Source: a virus
Length of the DNA stretch: 64,000 bases
Virus record (IMG/VR): IMGVR_UViG_3300031999_000009
Coordinates: 19,274 to 83,273 of that record
Direction: 5' to 3' (one strand)
Part shown: positions 17,220 to 26,695 of the stretch, piece by piece
How the letters are laid out: each line of letters begins with the position of its first letter
Position numbering within the stretch: position 1 is the first letter of the stretch
The notes under the pieces: generated by a model
Database searches by the model: none
Told to the model about the DNA's origin: nothing
Seen by the model: the letters and a program-made list of their open reading frames with translations, nothing else
Made by a program: the position numbers and the translations under genes

Positions 17220-20200
17220 TGGCCCGCATTGCGGTCTGCGGATTCGAAATTCCATCGGCCGGCGCCGAGGCTTTGCAGGCTGGCGCGCAGGGCGCCGGAG
17301 ACAATGGTCGGTGTGGCGGTGTCGCGTTCACGATGGACAACATCCGGGTTGGCAGCAGCCGAAACTACCGGGTGGACTTCAACAACATCGGGACTATCTA
17401 CGTTCGTTTCTATATTCGATTCCGAGAATACCCGGTCGCAGGGACTGGCGCTCCAGTCGCGACGACTGGCACTGTCATCTTCGTGGCGGACGGATCGATC
17501 GAGGGAGGGGCCGGCGAGTTCTACATGACCGCTGAGTATGGTGGATCGCTGAAATGTTGGTCGGATGGGAACGCGGCAGCTCCGACACAAATGGGCGCCT
17601 CCACCCAGACGATGGCGCTCAACAAGTGGTATCGGGTCAATCTGACGCTCGCGTGGGGGAACGGCTCGGTTAATTCGGGCTCTGCCATTGTGGCCATCAC
17701 AGACCCAGACGACCTGGACCACCCCACGTCGACGCTGCACAGAAACGGCGCCAACGTGAACGGTATCAATTCGAATGGCACCATCACCGGGATCTACATG
17801 GGGTCGCAAAGCTCGACGCTTCCCGTCAACGGGGGCAAGATCGACTTTGACGACCTTGTTGTGGATAACGCCAGCGCACCGGGCCCAGGGTTCATCACGC
17901 TGTGTCGAATTGTTGGCCAGGGTTCTTACAATGGATGGGGAGCCCCAGACTATCGAGGGATGAGAAAGTTCCCCATCGACACCATCGCTCCATTCGGCTG
18001 TTCGACAACCACTGCTGGCGACCGCGTTTCGTTCCAAGTGGAGTCGCCAGGCGCGGCGCTCGGCGTGACTGGCACGATCAATGTGCTTCGCATGATTGCC
18101 CACGGCTCGCTCTCTAAATCCAACTGGCGGCTGATACTCCGCGCTAACGGCGTGGAGTCTTCGTCTCCGCTTCAGGCTGCGTCGCCTACGGGCAATTGGA
18201 AGAGCATCCTGACAGGCCAATTCCAAGGTGGTTGGTGGTTCGACGGGCCCATCGCCCCCGGTGGCACTTACGAAGTAGGCATAGATGGTGGCGATACTCC
18301 CGCTGGGTCGGATTCTTGCCAATTCCTCGGCCTCATCGTCGAGCATTCCTCGCCGGATTGGACACCGCCGATTGAGACTGGCGACATCCAGATCAAACGC
18401 GGAAGTTTCGTTGGCACTGGCGCGAACTTCATCGACGTGGCCATCGGGTTCGCCACGCCTGCTCGACCCACGGCGATCTTCGCTCGAATTTCATCTGGCG
18501 ACACAGGGGCATTCTGGTGTCAGGCGAATGGTCGCCGCGGCGAATACTCCACGCGCTTTAATGATGGCAACACGCTGGCCGGCATTGCACACGTCGATAC
18601 AGACGTGTTCACACTGGCGAAGCTGAACGGCCTGAACAATCTTGGCGCCACGATTTACTGGCTGGCAATTTCCGACCCGGAGAAGCGGATGGTCGAGTCC
18701 GTCACGCGTGACTCGACTGGCGATGACACTGACAACGACGTCGTCAAGCTGACTCAACCAGGCTTCGTGATTGAGGCCATGATCGCGACGGGTCAGTCCG
18801 ACGTGGTGACGACCACGTTTTCGCATTACAAAGGGTTGCAGCATGGTGATCTCAGTAGCCATTTGAACCAGAACCTGGCCCCGCAGGCCGATGCGATTCA
18901 GAGAATGGGCACTGGAGAGTTCGAGCTCGGCCTCCTGTCAGGCTTTGGGAGCTTCAACGTCACGCGCGTCCCAGCGATGTGCTTTCGCCGCGCTGGTGTG
19001 TTCTACGTGAACACCCTCTGCGAGATCGGTAGCTACGTCGGCGACAACACCATTGGACGGGTCATCCCGTTCACGTGGAACGCGACCGCTCTTGGCATGC
19101 TGTTGGTGGTCCCGTCCGTGGTGACGACGAAGCGCGCGCTGCGATGGGGGATGGCCGCCACCAACAACGAATGGAACGCCACGGGCGCCTTCGCCACGGG
19201 CATCACGGCGGCTGACCATACAGGATTCACGGTCAGCACCGTCACGAATAATTTCAATGCGACCGGCGTGACGTATCACTACTTGGCCTTTGCCGACGGT
19301 GTCGACGCGGCGCCGTTCGTGCCGTTCCTGCCCGCCGGCGTCTGGCACGAGTATTTGGTTGCCGGCCACGCGGTGAAGTCCATCGACTCGTGGTATGTGG
19401 GCGGCGTGCGCCAGGAGATCGCGAGCGCGGAAGGCGACCCCGATCTCGATGCCTATTTCCTCATCCCTGGATATTCAGCCTGGTCTGCAGTCTTCGGTGC
19501 TGGCGCCGCGCCTCGACAGGTCGTTCGAAACGGGCATACCTACACGCTGATCTACGTGAAAGAGGGCGGCGTCAGCCCGCTCGACATCGAAGCGATCCGT
19601 GGAGGCACGACGCCGATCACGCTCAACGTGCAGGGGGTCGAGACGGTTGGCGACACCACGGGCACGGTGATTCAGGACTCGCTCGATATCTACAAGCACC
19701 TGATGCAGAACTGGATCTTTGGCGACTACCAAACGGGCGCATGGTTGGCGACGCCGACGTTCCCAGATAGCGACGGGTTGCCCATGATGTTCGAGCCGAG
19801 CTTCGACGCCGCCAAGACGCTCGCGTCAAGCCGCGTGGGCGGAGGCTATGTGGGCGCGGGAGGGTTCGGGCTCGAGGGCGCCTTCATCAACATCCGAGAA
19901 GCCATCCGTGTGCTGAATCTGTCGTGCGACGTTGACGCTGGCCTGAACCGCCGCTGCCAGTTCTTCGTGGCTATGACCGACGATTCTGCGACGGCGTTGA
20001 ACTATTCCCAGGAATTGGTTGACGCGAATGATGTCGTGCGTGGGTCGCTGGACGTCTTAGACGACTTCTCCAACCACTTCAACATCATCCCGTTCGTCTA
20101 CGCCCGCGACTACGTGGGCGGGTCCAACACGCCCTGGCGCGGCACCGACGAAGTGCGCTCGGCTGAGTCGATTGTCACCTACGAAATGTCACTCGTGATG

Positions 20201-20617
20201 ACGTCGCAGGAATTGGCCTTCGTGCGCGACCAGGCGACTGCCATCGACATTGCCAGGCGGAAGTTGATCCGACACAAAGACCCGCCTCGGACGGCACGAT
20301 TCCGCATGCACGTGGGCGGCAACAACGTCGATCTCGGAGACGTCAGACTCCTGACGCACTACGGCGGGATCGGCGGGTCTGGCTGGTCGCAGCAGCCCCT
20401 GCGCGTGCAGCGTCACACGGTGGCGCCTGACAATACCGTTGAGTTCGAGTGCCTTGACTTGAGCCGCCTGTTCGAAGCCGTCTTCATTCTCGGCGACGAG
20501 CTGGTGTTGCCATCGTCCTGGCCGGCGGCCTCGACCGCGCAGCGACTCTATGGCTACTTGGCCGACGAGCTCACGGCCGAATTCTCCACCGGCGATCCCG
20601 GAAAGCGGGTGCGGTAG
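17219..20617 (+). CDS. Giant tail fibre-like protein, copy 2 of 3
   Basis: 1132 residues, starting on the stop of copy 1 (TGATG). It has the shared MARI start, a different N-terminal lectin-like domain (VRFYIRFREYP, NKWYRVNLTLAWG, IDFDDLVVDNAS), a middle block with KRGSFVGTGANFIDVAIGF, and a 425-residue C-terminal block starting VWHEYLVAGHAVKSID that closely parallels copies 1 and 3. It lacks the tandem beta-sandwich repeats of copy 1. Tandem fibres with varied N-termini and one conserved C-terminus suggest diversified binding domains on one anchor. Confidence 0.75.
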   Translation: MARIAVCGFEIPSAGAEALQAGAQGAGDNGRCGGVAFTMDNIRVGSSRNYRVDFNNIGTIYVRFYIRFREYPVAGTGAPVATTGTVIFVADGSIEGGAGEFYMTAEYGGSLKCWSDGNAAAPTQMGASTQTMALNKWYRVNLTLAWGNGSVNSGSAIVAITDPDDLDHPTSTLHRNGANVNGINSNGTITGIYMGSQSSTLPVNGGKIDFDDLVVDNASAPGPGFITLCRIVGQGSYNGWGAPDYRGMRKFPIDTIAPFGCSTTTAGDRVSFQVESPGAALGVTGTINVLRMIAHGSLSKSNWRLILRANGVESSSPLQAASPTGNWKSILTGQFQGGWWFDGPIAPGGTYEVGIDGGDTPAGSDSCQFLGLIVEHSSPDWTPPIETGDIQIKRGSFVGTGANFIDVAIGFATPARPTAIFARISSGDTGAFWCQANGRRGEYSTRFNDGNTLAGIAHVDTDVFTLAKLNGLNNLGATIYWLAISDPEKRMVESVTRDSTGDDTDNDVVKLTQPGFVIEAMIATGQSDVVTTTFSHYKGLQHGDLSSHLNQNLAPQADAIQRMGTGEFELGLLSGFGSFNVTRVPAMCFRRAGVFYVNTLCEIGSYVGDNTIGRVIPFTWNATALGMLLVVPSVVTTKRALRWGMAATNNEWNATGAFATGITAADHTGFTVSTVTNNFNATGVTYHYLAFADGVDAAPFVPFLPAGVWHEYLVAGHAVKSIDSWYVGGVRQEIASAEGDPDLDAYFLIPGYSAWSAVFGAGAAPRQVVRNGHTYTLIYVKEGGVSPLDIEAIRGGTTPITLNVQGVETVGDTTGTVIQDSLDIYKHLMQNWIFGDYQTGAWLATPTFPDSDGLPMMFEPSFDAAKTLASSRVGGGYVGAGGFGLEGAFINIREAIRVLNLSCDVDAGLNRRCQFFVAMTDDSATALNYSQELVDANDVVRGSLDVLDDFSNHFNIIPFVYARDYVGGSNTPWRGTDEVRSAESIVTYEMSLVMTSQELAFVRDQATAIDIARRKLIRHKDPPRTARFRMHVGGNNVDLGDVRLLTHYGGIGGSGWSQQPLRVQRHTVAPDNTVEFECLDLSRLFEAVFILGDELVLPSSWPAASTAQRLYGYLADELTAEFSTGDPGKRVR

Positions 20618-23600
20618 ATGGCTCGCATCCTCACGTCTGGCTTTGAGCTGTCAGGCACGGGAGGGTCTGGCGAGGGCTGGGGCTTCGCCCGCGCGAGCGA
20701 CAACGTCACGTCTGGGCGGCTCGGTGGTCGCTGTGCTGCGCTGTCCGGTTACAGTTCCGGTGTTGCTGGCGTGGTGGGGTCGAGTAACTCGTTCAACACC
20801 CAGGCGCAGGAGTTCTGGATTCGGTTCTACCTCTACGTCGACACGCTTCCAGGGCCAGGCGGCTTGCGCATCCTCGGCGGCTTCGGCTCTGGCGATCCCG
20901 GATCTGAGCATGCTTGGTATTTGGTGCTGACTTCCGCCGGAAGGCTGGATGGCTACAACGACGGCGCTGACGTGCGCACCAAGATCGGAACAGGCTCGTC
21001 CGTGCTCAGCGTTGGCCGGTGGTATCGGATCAACGTCCACGTCCGATTCAGGGATCGGGTCGGGAACAACTCCAACAATCTGTCAGTGACGATTGACGGC
21101 GGGCTCGACTGGAGTGTTTCTACTACTGGCGCCCTGAGTGGCGGGTTGAACTTCTGGACGGTGAACCAGGACACTTCAACCGCTTCCACGTTCGGCACCG
21201 GGCTGTCGATCAACCCATTCAACGCCACGGACGCAGAACGCGACGGCGGCTTCGTGCTGATCGACGATCTCGTTGCTGACAACGCTTTCATTCCGGGCGC
21301 TGGTGGCGTCACGCTCTTGCATGTGACGGGGCAGGGCACCGACAACGCCTGGACGACATCTGGAGACTGGCGAAACGTGGTGGCGGCTCCTCCACGCAAG
21401 GGCCAGAACCTGTCGAATAGCACAGCGTCTGCGTTGGCGACGACTTTCACCATCGAAAGTATGGCCAGCAAAGGCTTGGCTGGCGTCACGATCAAGTCCG
21501 CTCGCCTACTTCTGGCTGGGCGACCTATCCGGGCTAACTGGAGCTATCGACTTCGAAGGAACGGCGCGGTAATTGACAGTCCGCTGACTGGCGCCGGCAT
21601 TGAAGGTTGGTTCACGAAGTCGCCCGGTGATATTGGGAGTGGCACGAGCGGTTGGTTTCTCGACGTCGGCACGGTCCCGCTGTCCACGACAGACGTGCTT
21701 GAGATTGGCGTCGTTGACGGACCCGCCGGCGCTGGCACCTCGTTTCTTTACGGCGCCTACCTGGTGGTCGATTGGGAGGGCGCCGACCCGGCAACGTCCG
21801 TGCTGAACGGCACAATCAAAACCGTGTCCGGAACCTACGTGGGCAACGGCACGTCGCAGCTCGTTGCGTTCGCCGATCCTACGTTCAAGCCCACGCTGTT
21901 GTTCATTGCCGGCGACAATAACGGGGCCGGCGACCGGGTCATCTGGTGCGATGGCTGGGGCGCGGAGGGCGACGGCGCCGTGCGCTGGTCCACTTCAGAT
22001 TCCTCGGTTGCCGATCTTGTGCGCGCGACGACCGGCAGCTTCAGTGTCAAGGGTGCATCGAACTCACTCAACCAGTCCGCCGAGACGTATCGGTATTTCG
22101 CTGTTCGCGATGAAGCCGGACGGTTCACGCGGAGCGGCATGCGCGCGGTGAACGTCTTCGGTGGCACTGGCGACAATTGGAACGTGCCGCTTAATGTCGG
22201 GCTTGTGGCCCCGTCGTTCCGTGTGGATGCCCTGCTGGCTTATGGACAGTTTTTCGGAGTGTCCAACCAGGTGCTCTACCGAGACACATTCTACACAGGC
22301 GATTCGTCGTCGGTGATGGCGACAAACACCTCGCCTGTAGCTGACGGAATCCAATCGCTCGGCATCAACACGTTCCAGATGGGCAAGCTCCACACGGTCG
22401 GTGGCAGCACAGACACCACGGCCTGGCTCGCCATGAGCAACCAGGCGAGCTTGTTCACGCTGCGTCGCTTGTTGACGGTCGGAACCTACACAGGAGACGG
22501 CTCCGGCGCTCGCGTGATTCCAGTCGCCGGCTTGGATGTAAATCCGTCCTTCCTGTTCGTGGTCCCAGAAAGCGCCGGGCTGCGCTACTACCGTTTCTTC
22601 GCCGATGGCGCTGGCGCGAACTCTCGTGACTGGATCGCCGGCAACGCCGTCGCCACCGCCATCACCGCGTTCGATACGGTGGCGCAGTTCAGCGTGTCGT
22701 CGACGCTGAACGTCGCAGGCACGGTGTATCACTACGTGATGTTCGGCGAGGGCGATGACCCCAGCGGCGTCCCGCCAGAGGGGTTGTGGCACGAATTCCT
22801 CGTGTGTGGTCACGCGGTGAAGGCGGTCGAGTCCTGGTATATCGGCGGTGTGCGCCAAGAGGTCGCGAGCGCGGAAGGCAGCCCCACGGACGCCTATTTC
22901 CTTGTGCCGGGCTATTCCGCGTGGAACGTGGCATTCCCCGGTGTGACCACCGTGACGCGAAACGGTCGGCGTTACACCGTGATCTACCTGAAGGAAGGCG
23001 GCACGAGCCCACTCGACGTGGAGGCGATCCGCGCGGGCGATACTCCGCTCACAGTGAACGTCCAAGGCATTGAGGACGTGGGCGACGGTAGCGGCGCGCT
23101 CGTGACCAACGCCATGGCGGCCTACCGGCACGCGATGCAGAACTGGGTCTTGGGAAACTACCAGGCTGGAAGCTGGCTCGCTTCGCCGACGTTTCCAGAC
23201 TCAGAGCTCGTCTCCATGATCGACGAGGTGAGCTTCACGGTCGCTGACGAAGCCGCACAACTGCGCCTTCCTGGTGGCTACGTGGTCGCCGGCGCGGTGG
23301 GGTTCGACGGCAACTTCGTCAGCGTTCGTGACTTCGTGCGGCAATTGAACGCGTCGTTCGATGTCGACTCTGGCCTGAACAGACGTTGCCAGTTCTTCGT
23401 GTCGATGATCGACGATTCCGTCAGCGGACTGACGCCACAGCTTGAATTGAGCGACGTGGCTGATGTGCTGAGGGGGTCGTTCGAGGTTGACGACGACTTC
23501 GCTGCGCAGTTCAACATCATCCCGTATCGCCTGCGCCGCGAATACGTCTCAGGCGCGGACCCGGAGTGGCGTCTCTCCGCCGAGGCTCGGTCAGGGGAGT

Positions 23601-24052
23601 CGATCGCGAACTACGAGGGTGAGTTTTCGTTCCCCGTCATCGACATGCACATGACCCGCGATCCGGCCACGGCGGCCGACATCGCGACTCGGAAGCTTCT
23701 GCGTCACAAGGATCCGCCCCGACGCGTGAAGTTCCGACTGTCTGCCCCCGGCCTCAACCTCGAGATCGGAGACGTGCGCGCCTTGACACATTTCGGCGGG
23801 GTTGGCCCGGCAGGCTGGAGCCGTGTGCCGGTGAGAATTCACCAGCTGGCTGCCAATCTGGCCGATAATACCGTCTCTATCGAAGGCTACGATATGTCAC
23901 GCCTCTTCTCGACGGTCTTCATCCTGGGCGACGAAGGCACGTTGAACCCTGCGTGGACCACGGCGACACTGCCTGAACGCGTGTATGGTTACTTGGCGGA
24001 CGAGGTGACGGGTGATTTCAGCAACGGCGATCCGGGGAAGCGAGTGCGCTGA
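20618..24052 (+). CDS. Giant tail fibre-like protein, copy 3 of 3
   Basis: 1144 residues, starting right after the stop of copy 2. MARI start, lectin-like N-terminal domain (FWIRFYLYVDTLPG, VGRWYRINVHVRF, FVLIDDLVADNAF), then two V-G-N-G/Y-T-G-D-G strand modules, then the 422-residue C-terminal block from LWHEFLVCGHAVKAVESWY to GKRVR. Within the block, phrases such as YFLVPGYSAWN, LKEGGTSPLDVEAIR, AMQNWVLGNYQAG and LLRHKDPPRRVKF align with the other copies. The triplication implies strong selection for multiple receptors or heteromeric fibres. Confidence 0.75.
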   Translation: MARILTSGFELSGTGGSGEGWGFARASDNVTSGRLGGRCAALSGYSSGVAGVVGSSNSFNTQAQEFWIRFYLYVDTLPGPGGLRILGGFGSGDPGSEHAWYLVLTSAGRLDGYNDGADVRTKIGTGSSVLSVGRWYRINVHVRFRDRVGNNSNNLSVTIDGGLDWSVSTTGALSGGLNFWTVNQDTSTASTFGTGLSINPFNATDAERDGGFVLIDDLVADNAFIPGAGGVTLLHVTGQGTDNAWTTSGDWRNVVAAPPRKGQNLSNSTASALATTFTIESMASKGLAGVTIKSARLLLAGRPIRANWSYRLRRNGAVIDSPLTGAGIEGWFTKSPGDIGSGTSGWFLDVGTVPLSTTDVLEIGVVDGPAGAGTSFLYGAYLVVDWEGADPATSVLNGTIKTVSGTYVGNGTSQLVAFADPTFKPTLLFIAGDNNGAGDRVIWCDGWGAEGDGAVRWSTSDSSVADLVRATTGSFSVKGASNSLNQSAETYRYFAVRDEAGRFTRSGMRAVNVFGGTGDNWNVPLNVGLVAPSFRVDALLAYGQFFGVSNQVLYRDTFYTGDSSSVMATNTSPVADGIQSLGINTFQMGKLHTVGGSTDTTAWLAMSNQASLFTLRRLLTVGTYTGDGSGARVIPVAGLDVNPSFLFVVPESAGLRYYRFFADGAGANSRDWIAGNAVATAITAFDTVAQFSVSSTLNVAGTVYHYVMFGEGDDPSGVPPEGLWHEFLVCGHAVKAVESWYIGGVRQEVASAEGSPTDAYFLVPGYSAWNVAFPGVTTVTRNGRRYTVIYLKEGGTSPLDVEAIRAGDTPLTVNVQGIEDVGDGSGALVTNAMAAYRHAMQNWVLGNYQAGSWLASPTFPDSELVSMIDEVSFTVADEAAQLRLPGGYVVAGAVGFDGNFVSVRDFVRQLNASFDVDSGLNRRCQFFVSMIDDSVSGLTPQLELSDVADVLRGSFEVDDDFAAQFNIIPYRLRREYVSGADPEWRLSAEARSGESIANYEGEFSFPVIDMHMTRDPATAADIATRKLLRHKDPPRRVKFRLSAPGLNLEIGDVRALTHFGGVGPAGWSRVPVRIHQLAANLADNTVSIEGYDMSRLFSTVFILGDEGTLNPAWTTATLPERVYGYLADEVTGDFSNGDPGKRVR

Positions 24053-24429
24053 TGGTTGTGTATGAGATCGCCGACGGAGCGGACGATGCCAGACGCGCCG
24101 TCCTTGAATCCCTGACGCCGATGCACCTCATTCACGGCTACCGCACGGTCGAGGAGCTCAGCGCGTTTCTGGACGCTGGCTTGGGCGACATGCGCCGCGC
24201 ACAATTGAACGCCCAAATCCCAGCCGACATGCCGATCGCCTTGACTCGGGTCTGGCTGTTCTACGTGGACCGCGCGGCGGTGGACGTGTGCGCACTGCGG
24301 ATGGCGCCTGGCGCCCGCTGCGAAGCGTGGGCCCAGCCGACTGGATGGACCGAATTCTACAAGCGCATCGACGAGCTTCGCGCGATGGCGCGCCGTTACG
24401 ATCCGGCATTCACGCCGGTTCACGCATGA
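24052..24429 (+). CDS. Hypothetical protein after the fibre genes
   Basis: 125 residues, coupled to the upstream fibre by TGATG. Mixed helical protein with an aromatic core (VWLFYVDRAAVDVCAL) and an amphipathic C-terminal helix (FYKRIDELRAMARRY). No motif recognised. Small proteins at this position are often fibre chaperones or tail-tip accessory proteins; that is inference. Confidence 0.55.
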   Translation: MVVYEIADGADDARRAVLESLTPMHLIHGYRTVEELSAFLDAGLGDMRRAQLNAQIPADMPIALTRVWLFYVDRAAVDVCALRMAPGARCEAWAQPTGWTEFYKRIDELRAMARRYDPAFTPVHA

Positions 24430-24436
24430 GGGCACC

Positions 24437-24964
24437 ATGCCGCTGACCTGGAGTGTGATTTCCGCGTTCGTGCTGGACCAAGTGTTCGGCTACCAATCGG
24501 CCAACAAGTTCCGCGAGAACCTGATCATCTTGGCTGCGCGCCGTCCTGGTCGACACCTGGGTGGGTCGCGGTTCTATCCGAACAACCTTGCCATCTCGCT
24601 GCGTGGCCAGGTGCGGGCCAAGTCCTGCACGCTGGGCCCGAGCGACTGCTTCGACTACGTGGACGTCGAGATCGACGGCACGGACCAGGCTGGAATCACT
24701 TACCAAGCCGCGGTGCAGGTGCGTGTGGCAGATCCGCTGCAGAGCATCACGCCGAAGATTCGGAACGTCACGGCGGGGAGCGATGCTGGTGTCGGCGTGG
24801 CATGCACCGCCACGGCGCCAGACTATTCAGGCGCCAACCAGCAGCAAACGATCGCGTTGAACCTCGTCACGGGGTTGAACAAGTATCGGTTGCAGTTCAC
24901 CCAAGGCTCGGTCAGCTACGATACGTGGATGACCGGCGAAATCGAGAGCTTCGCCACCTTATAA
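24437..24964 (+). CDS. Hypothetical structural-region protein
   Basis: 175 residues, ribosome site GAGGGCACC. A helical start (WSVISAFVLDQVFGYQSANKFRENLIILAARR) resembles a small assembly domain. The rest is beta-rich (VEIDGTDQAGITYQAAVQVRVA, YRLQFTQGSVSYDTWMTGEIES). It may be a capsid, tail or fibre-associated protein. Family not recognised. Confidence 0.55.
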   Translation: MPLTWSVISAFVLDQVFGYQSANKFRENLIILAARRPGRHLGGSRFYPNNLAISLRGQVRAKSCTLGPSDCFDYVDVEIDGTDQAGITYQAAVQVRVADPLQSITPKIRNVTAGSDAGVGVACTATAPDYSGANQQQTIALNLVTGLNKYRLQFTQGSVSYDTWMTGEIESFATL

Positions 24965-24974
24965 GGAGTAGACG

Positions 24975-25547
24975 ATGCCAGCACGCGATTACATGGAAAC
25001 GCTGATTACCGCCGGGACTGATGGCACAGCCCTGACGGCAGCAGCGAGAAACTCTGCGCTCCCAGCCGCGGCGATCGTCACGCTTCCGCCCAACTTCTTC
25101 GACTTCATTGGCAAACAGGTGCTGCTCAAGGCCAGCGGCAAGGTCAGCGTGGTCATCACCACGCCAGGCACGCTGCGGTTCGACGTGAACTTCCTCGATT
25201 CGGCCGCGGCGAACGCCATCGTGTCCGACACGGGGGCGATTCTGGGCAACATCGTGGCCAAGACGGACACGCCGTTTTATCTCGAATTGCTCTTGACCTG
25301 TCGCGCCATCGGCACCTCCGCGAACATCATGACCGGTGGCTACCTGTTCACAGCCGCGACGATCCTGACGGCGGCGATTGCGACTGGCCCTGGCCCCGGC
25401 GGCTCACTTTACCCGTGGAACGCGGCGCCCGTGGTCGGCGCGAACTTCAATTCGACGCTGGCGCAGCAAGTCGACCTCCGGTTCACGCAGACCGTGGCGA
25501 CCGGTTCGCTGACCCTCCAGCAGTATTCGCTGATCAGGATGAACTGA
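24975..25547 (+). CDS. Hypothetical structural protein, last of the late block
   Basis: 190 residues with a strong ribosome site (AAGGAGTAGACG). Beta-rich, with KVSVVITTPGTLRFDVNFLDS, PFYLELLLTCRAIG and a Gly/Pro turn, ending in VDLRFTQTVATGSLTLQQYSLIRMN, a pattern seen in small trimeric virion proteins such as spike or fibre heads. Probably a virion surface protein; no specific family assigned. Confidence 0.55.
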   Translation: MPARDYMETLITAGTDGTALTAAARNSALPAAAIVTLPPNFFDFIGKQVLLKASGKVSVVITTPGTLRFDVNFLDSAAANAIVSDTGAILGNIVAKTDTPFYLELLLTCRAIGTSANIMTGGYLFTAATILTAAIATGPGPGGSLYPWNAAPVVGANFNSTLAQQVDLRFTQTVATGSLTLQQYSLIRMN

Positions 25548-25621
25548 GGCTTTCGCAGTAGTTTACGGATGTTCTCCTGTTCGCTAGGCTGGCCTGTTAG
25601 AATCATCACTCGGAGGCTGAA

Positions 25622-25957
25622 ATGATTGAGCCACCGTCCACAAAGGAACCGATGTCCATAGAGTTCAATGTGCAGACGTTCCTGTCGGAAATGCGGAAGG
25701 AACTGCGCGAGGACCATCGTCTCTTGGTGGCCCGCGTGGACGATGGCTTCGCTGAAGTCACGGCGACCGCGCGCGCCGTCCGCGACGAGCTGGTCAACCA
25801 CACATCTGAGGACTACAGGACAGCGCAGGCGCTTGATATCCGCCTTCAGCCCATCGAATCAGCCCTGAAGAACGTCAAGTGGATGACGCGCACCATCGTC
25901 GCCGCCGTTGTTCTTGGCGCGATAGATTTGCTGTTCCATTGGAAGGGCACTCCGTGA
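25622..25957 (+). CDS. XhlA-like membrane-anchored coiled-coil lysis protein
   Basis: 111 residues. About 70 residues of charged coiled coil (EMRKELREDHRLLVARVDD...) are followed by a C-terminal transmembrane helix (TIVAAVVLGAIDLLF) and a short basic tail. This layout is that of XhlA-type haemolysin/holin-associated proteins. The next gene encodes a lysozyme and overlaps by GTGA, so the two are coupled. It may aid or control membrane lesion formation. Ribosome site GGAGGCTGAA; a possible -10 (TTAGAAT) lies upstream. Confidence 0.65.
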   Translation: MIEPPSTKEPMSIEFNVQTFLSEMRKELREDHRLLVARVDDGFAEVTATARAVRDELVNHTSEDYRTAQALDIRLQPIESALKNVKWMTRTIVAAVVLGAIDLLFHWKGTP

Positions 25958-26433
25958 CCTTCGATGGAGTGTTCGACAGATTGATCGGACATGAAGGCGG
26001 CTACGTCAACAACCCGAACGACCCAGGCGGGGAGACGAACTGGGGCATCAGCAAGCGAGCCTACCCGAACATCGACGTCAAGGCGCTCACGCGCGACGGC
26101 GCGAAAGTCATCTATCGGCGTGACTTCTGGGATCGCCTCAAGGCCGACGGGTTCCACGATGGCGTGGCCTACCAGCTCTTCGACTTCGCAGTCAATTCGG
26201 GTATCGAGACGGCCGTCCGCTACTTGCAACGCGCCGTTGGCGTGGCTGACGACGGACACTGGGGCCCCGCCAGTGCCGCCGCCGCGACGGCTTTGTCTGA
26301 GTCGGACACGATCATGCGGCTCAATGCCGAGCGTCTCGACTTCATGACCAAGCTCAAGAACTGGCCCGATGCCAGCCGTGGGTGGGTCCGTCGCATCGCT
26401 GGAAACTTGCGTTACGGCGCTGAGGACTCGTAG
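25954..26433 (+). CDS. Endolysin, glycoside hydrolase family 108-like
   Basis: 159 residues from a GTG overlapping the previous stop. It shows the GH108 signature H-E-G-G-Y-V-N-N-P-N-D-P-G-G-E-T-N-W-G-I-S at about residues 12-32; the glutamate in H-E-G-G-Y is the catalytic acid of this N-acetylmuramidase family. A-Y-Q-L-F-D-F-A-V-N-S-G follows near residue 87 and then a peptidoglycan-binding-like region (AVGVADDGHWGP). It degrades the host cell wall at the end of infection. No signal peptide, so release needs a holin. Confidence 0.9.
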   Translation: MTFDGVFDRLIGHEGGYVNNPNDPGGETNWGISKRAYPNIDVKALTRDGAKVIYRRDFWDRLKADGFHDGVAYQLFDFAVNSGIETAVRYLQRAVGVADDGHWGPASAAAATALSESDTIMRLNAERLDFMTKLKNWPDASRGWVRRIAGNLRYGAEDS

Positions 26434-26436
26434 ACT
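26431..26436 (+). promoter_or_regulatory. -10-like TAGACT before the holin candidate
   Basis: TAGACT includes the lysozyme stop (TAG) and is followed by 7 bases and an ATG with no ribosome site. A TTGCGT lies 18 bp upstream as a weak -35. Consistent with a leaderless promoter, though overlap with a stop codon makes chance more likely. Confidence 0.35.
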
Positions 26437-26443
26437 CAGCCTC

Positions 26444-26695
26444 ATGTCTGAGCAAGACCTCATGGCGTGGTTCGCCGCGCACCCTTTCATCCGGAACGAG
26501 CTTCTGTTGATCCTTGGGGCGGTCAGCGCCATCGCCAAGAAGGACTGGGAGTCGTTCAAGAAACACCAAGCGGGAGAGCCCACGGCGACGTTCAACTGGC
26601 GAGTGGCTGGTTGGCAATACCTTCAGGGCGTGATCATCGGCGGTGTGCCACCGATTGTCGCCGAAATCTGGCACATCCTCGGAGGCGTAGCGTGA
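26444..26695 (+). CDS. Holin candidate, small membrane protein
   Basis: 83 residues with two hydrophobic segments (residues 20-33, ELLLILGAVSAIA; and 58-82, LQGVIIGGVPPIVAEIWHILGGV) separated by a charged linker. Its place right after the lysozyme suits a holin. No ribosome site precedes the ATG; a -10-like hexamer sits 7 bases upstream. Could also be an anti-holin or another lysis accessory. Confidence 0.55.
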   Translation: MSEQDLMAWFAAHPFIRNELLLILGAVSAIAKKDWESFKKHQAGEPTATFNWRVAGWQYLQGVIIGGVPPIVAEIWHILGGVA

